Shown here piece by piece: positions 6,001-7,083 of a DNA stretch of 7,083 nt. The translations under genes and the position numbers were made by a program. This DNA is from Deltaproteobacteria bacterium (GTDB lineage Bacteria; Desulfobacterota; Desulfobacteria; Desulfobacterales; C00003060), in assembly GCA_019309245.1 (NCBI GenBank), contig JAFDGP010000132.1, positions 1 to 7,083 on the forward strand. The letters are read 5' to 3'. How positions within the stretch are numbered: the stretch's first letter is position 1; each line of letters begins with the position of its first letter. Under the pieces are notes generated by a model that did no database searches, had not been told where the DNA came from, and saw nothing but the letters and a program-made list of their open reading frames with translations.

Positions 6001-6105
6001 CTAGCCTTGGAAGCGGTCTATAATCTTCAACACCACCACCCCGATCACGCTTGAGCCTCCGGCAACGACCCACTCCATCCACTCGGGCCACGGAAATTCC
6101 ATCAT
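6001..6105 (-). CDS. 34-aa single-helix membrane protein of unknown function
   Basis: I do not recognise this product. It starts MMEFPWPEWMEW and then has a hydrophobic helix (about 13-29, VVAGGSSVIG then VVVLKII), ending DRFQG before TAG. Three Trp (6, 9, 12) spaced three apart look like a membrane-interface belt. Ala15/Ser19 and Ser18/Gly22 give small-xxx-small spacing, which often supports helix packing. The acidic N-terminus and the Lys27/Arg31 end suggest N-out, C-in. Support for a real gene is a full AGGAGGTGA ribosome binding site five bases before the ATG and a good promoter (TTGATT-17-TATTAT) about 50 bases upstream. The gene is divergent from nhaR across an AT-rich control region, so the regulator may control it. 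A membrane regulator, transporter subunit or type I toxin-like peptide are all possible; nothing in the sequence decides between them. Confidence 0.65.
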   Translation of the reverse strand: MMEFPWPEWMEWVVAGGSSVIGVVVLKIIDRFQG

Positions 6106-6110
6106 GGTTG

Positions 6111-6119
6111 TCACCTCCT
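6111..6119 (-). promoter_or_regulatory. Perfect Shine-Dalgarno site of the 34-aa gene
   Basis: AGGAGGTGA on the minus strand, a full complement to the usual 16S rRNA 3' end, lies five bases before ATG at 6105. It is the strongest ribosome binding site in the window and the main argument that the short frame is translated. Confidence 0.75.
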
Positions 6120-6158
6120 CGCATCGTCTCAACGACAATCCTTTTCTTCTCCAATAAA

Positions 6159-6187
6159 ATAATATACTTCAAAAAATATTTAATCAA
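6159..6187 (-). promoter_or_regulatory. Candidate promoter of the 34-aa gene
   Basis: On the minus strand TTGATT (6187-6182) is followed after exactly 17 bases by TATTAT (6164-6159), matching four and five of six consensus positions. Transcription would start near 6152, giving a leader of about 47 bases with a small TCGT-TGAG-ACGA stem before the ribosome binding site. Confidence 0.55.
6161..6180. promoter_or_regulatory. Candidate LysR-type operator dyad
   Basis: An imperfect 20-bp dyad, with AATAT at 6161-6165 mirrored by ATATT at 6176-6180 and TT/AA inside; 14 of 20 positions are symmetric. LysR-type regulators typically bind such T-N11-A-like dyads in the divergent space next to their own gene. 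It fills the spacer of the small gene's promoter. The surrounding DNA is very AT-rich, so chance dyads are common. Confidence 0.3.
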
Positions 6188-6198
6188 TTAGAAAATAG

Positions 6199-6207
6199 TG
6201 GTATATT
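6199..6207 (+). promoter_or_regulatory. Candidate extended -10 promoter for nhaR
   Basis: TGGTATATT is an extended -10 (TGn plus TATATT, five of six). The -35 17 bases upstream, TTTAAT (6179-6184), is poor, as allowed for extended -10 promoters. The start near 6214 would leave about 27 bases before the nhaR ATG. Confidence 0.4.
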
Positions 6208-6240
6208 CGTTCGAAATAATCAAAATAATGGAAATGCATC

Positions 6241-7083
6241 ATGGAATGGCTCAACTATCATCATTTGTTTTATTTCTGGACAGTTATGAAAGAAGGCGGC
6301 GTGACGGCCGCCGGGAAACGCCTCAGGCTTTCTCCATCAACCGTAAGCGCCCAAATTACCGCACTGGAACAAGCCCTGGACGCCAAGCTCTTCCGCCGTG
6401 TGGGCAGGGGGTTGGTCCCGACCGATTTGGGTCGGACGGTCTTCGTGTACGCGGACGAGATCTTTTCTCTCGGCAGGGAGATGATGGACACGATCCGCGG
6501 CCGTCCGGTGGTGGGCCCGCTGTCGTTGAAAGTGGGCGTGGTGGACGTGCTTCCGAAATTGATGGTACGTAGAATCCTGGAACCGGTGTTTGGCCTTTCC
6601 GAGCAGGTACATCTGGTCTGTTATGAAAACAAAGAGCACGCCCTGTTGGCCGATCTGGCCGTGCACAGACTTGACATGGTTCTAAGCGACGCCCCGGTTC
6701 AAAAGGGGCTGCCCATCAAGGCCTACAACCATTTTCTGGGGGAATGCGGGGTCACGTTTTTTGCAGCTGAAAAACTGGCAAACACGGTTCGGGAAGAATT
6801 TCCGCAGTCTCTGGATCAAGCGCCAGTCCTTTTACCGCTGGAGATGACGGCCTTAAGACAATCGCAACAACGCTGGTTCGATGCCATCGGGGTCAACCCC
6901 CTGATTGTGGCCGAATTTGAAGACAGTGCCCTGCTCAAAGAATTCGGCCAGCACGGTGACGGGATCTTTGCCGCTCCAAGTGTTATCGAAAAACAGGTCT
7001 GCAGGCAGTATCAGGTACAAATTGTGGGACGAACCGGTGCCGTCCGAGAACAGTTTTATGCTATCTCACTTGAACGGATCATC
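6241..7083 (+). CDS. nhaR: LysR-family transcriptional activator NhaR (3' end outside window)
   Basis: 281 codons are visible; E. coli NhaR has 301, so only about 20 should be missing. NhaR responds to sodium and activates the Na+/H+ antiporter gene nhaA in E. coli; the target here is unknown. The winged helix-turn-helix (about 4-60) has NYHHLFYFWTVMKEGGV, SPSTVSAQITALE and KLFRRVGRGLVPTDLG. YADEIFSLGREM (70-81) is the family linker helix. The effector domain keeps LDMVLSD (144-150), LGECGVTFF (166-174), EFEDSALLKEFG (225-236), IFAAPS and ISLERII. These match E. coli NhaR closely from memory, not just LysR in general. The start at 6241 gives the typical MEWLNYHH beginning; the ribosome binding site is weak (GGAAA). 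No nhaA is in the window. The divergent 34-aa membrane protein is the nearest candidate target. Confidence 0.9.
   Translation, partial: MEWLNYHHLFYFWTVMKEGGVTAAGKRLRLSPSTVSAQITALEQALDAKLFRRVGRGLVPTDLGRTVFVYADEIFSLGREMMDTIRGRPVVGPLSLKVGVVDVLPKLMVRRILEPVFGLSEQVHLVCYENKEHALLADLAVHRLDMVLSDAPVQKGLPIKAYNHFLGECGVTFFAAEKLANTVREEFPQSLDQAPVLLPLEMTALRQSQQRWFDAIGVNPLIVAEFEDSALLKEFGQHGDGIFAAPSVIEKQVCRQYQVQIVGRTGAVREQFYAISLERII

Noticed and set aside
5969..6187. 72-aa minus frame covering the small gene in another frame
   Set aside because: It starts with TTG inside the promoter, has no ribosome binding site, and runs through the Shine-Dalgarno and leader of the 34-aa gene.
6198..6572. 124-aa plus frame overlapping the 5' half of nhaR
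   Set aside because: Out of frame with nhaR, whose LysR domain match is clear; composition is that of a shadow frame.
1..7083. CRISPR array, tRNA/rRNA genes, insertion sequences, phage or defence genes
   Set aside because: No regularly spaced repeats, no tRNA-like cloverleaf and no transposase, integrase or defence domains were seen on either strand.

Overview
The window is a compact bacterial chromosome segment with about 50% GC by eye. It carries the housekeeping cluster rng, rplU, rpmA, obgE, proB, proA on the minus strand, then ndk, a very small membrane-protein gene and an nhaR-type LysR regulator. The gene order and the protein style (short Obg without a C-terminal extension, ndk of the longer variant type, NhaR close to the E. 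coli family) suggest a Desulfobacterota (former deltaproteobacterial) genome, perhaps Desulfobacterales. This is inference; no species marker is present.

Layout. Positions 1-2379 (minus strand): the 5' end of proA, complete proB and complete obgE, linked by 8-10 bp overlaps and clearly one transcription unit. Positions 2380-2625: a 246-bp gap with a large stem followed by a T run, probably a terminator or attenuator between the ribosomal-protein genes and obgE. Positions 2626-3299 (minus): rpmA and rplU, with a plausible promoter just behind the rng stop codon. Positions 3380-4918 (minus): RNase G. Positions 4919-5401: a 483-bp divergent non-coding region between rng and ndk, packed with inverted repeats. 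It holds a strong ndk promoter, a weaker rng promoter candidate, and a 25-bp repeat that also occurs at the 3' end of rplU. Positions 5402-5908 (plus): ndk. Positions 6001-6105 (minus): a 34-codon gene with a perfect Shine-Dalgarno sequence and one predicted membrane helix. Positions 6106-6240: an AT-rich control region. Positions 6241-7083 (plus): nhaR, cut by the window edge.

The minus-strand cluster joins ribosome assembly (bL21, bL27, the Obg GTPase), rRNA/mRNA processing (RNase G) and the first two steps of proline synthesis (ProB, ProA). NDK supplies nucleoside triphosphates and seems to be transcribed separately.

The best candidate for something undescribed is the 34-aa membrane protein divergent from nhaR. 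Its promoter, ribosome binding site and regulator-side dyad can all be read in the sequence. The second is the inverted-repeat cluster between rng and ndk, which may be a structured leader for RNase G or a dispersed repeat element.
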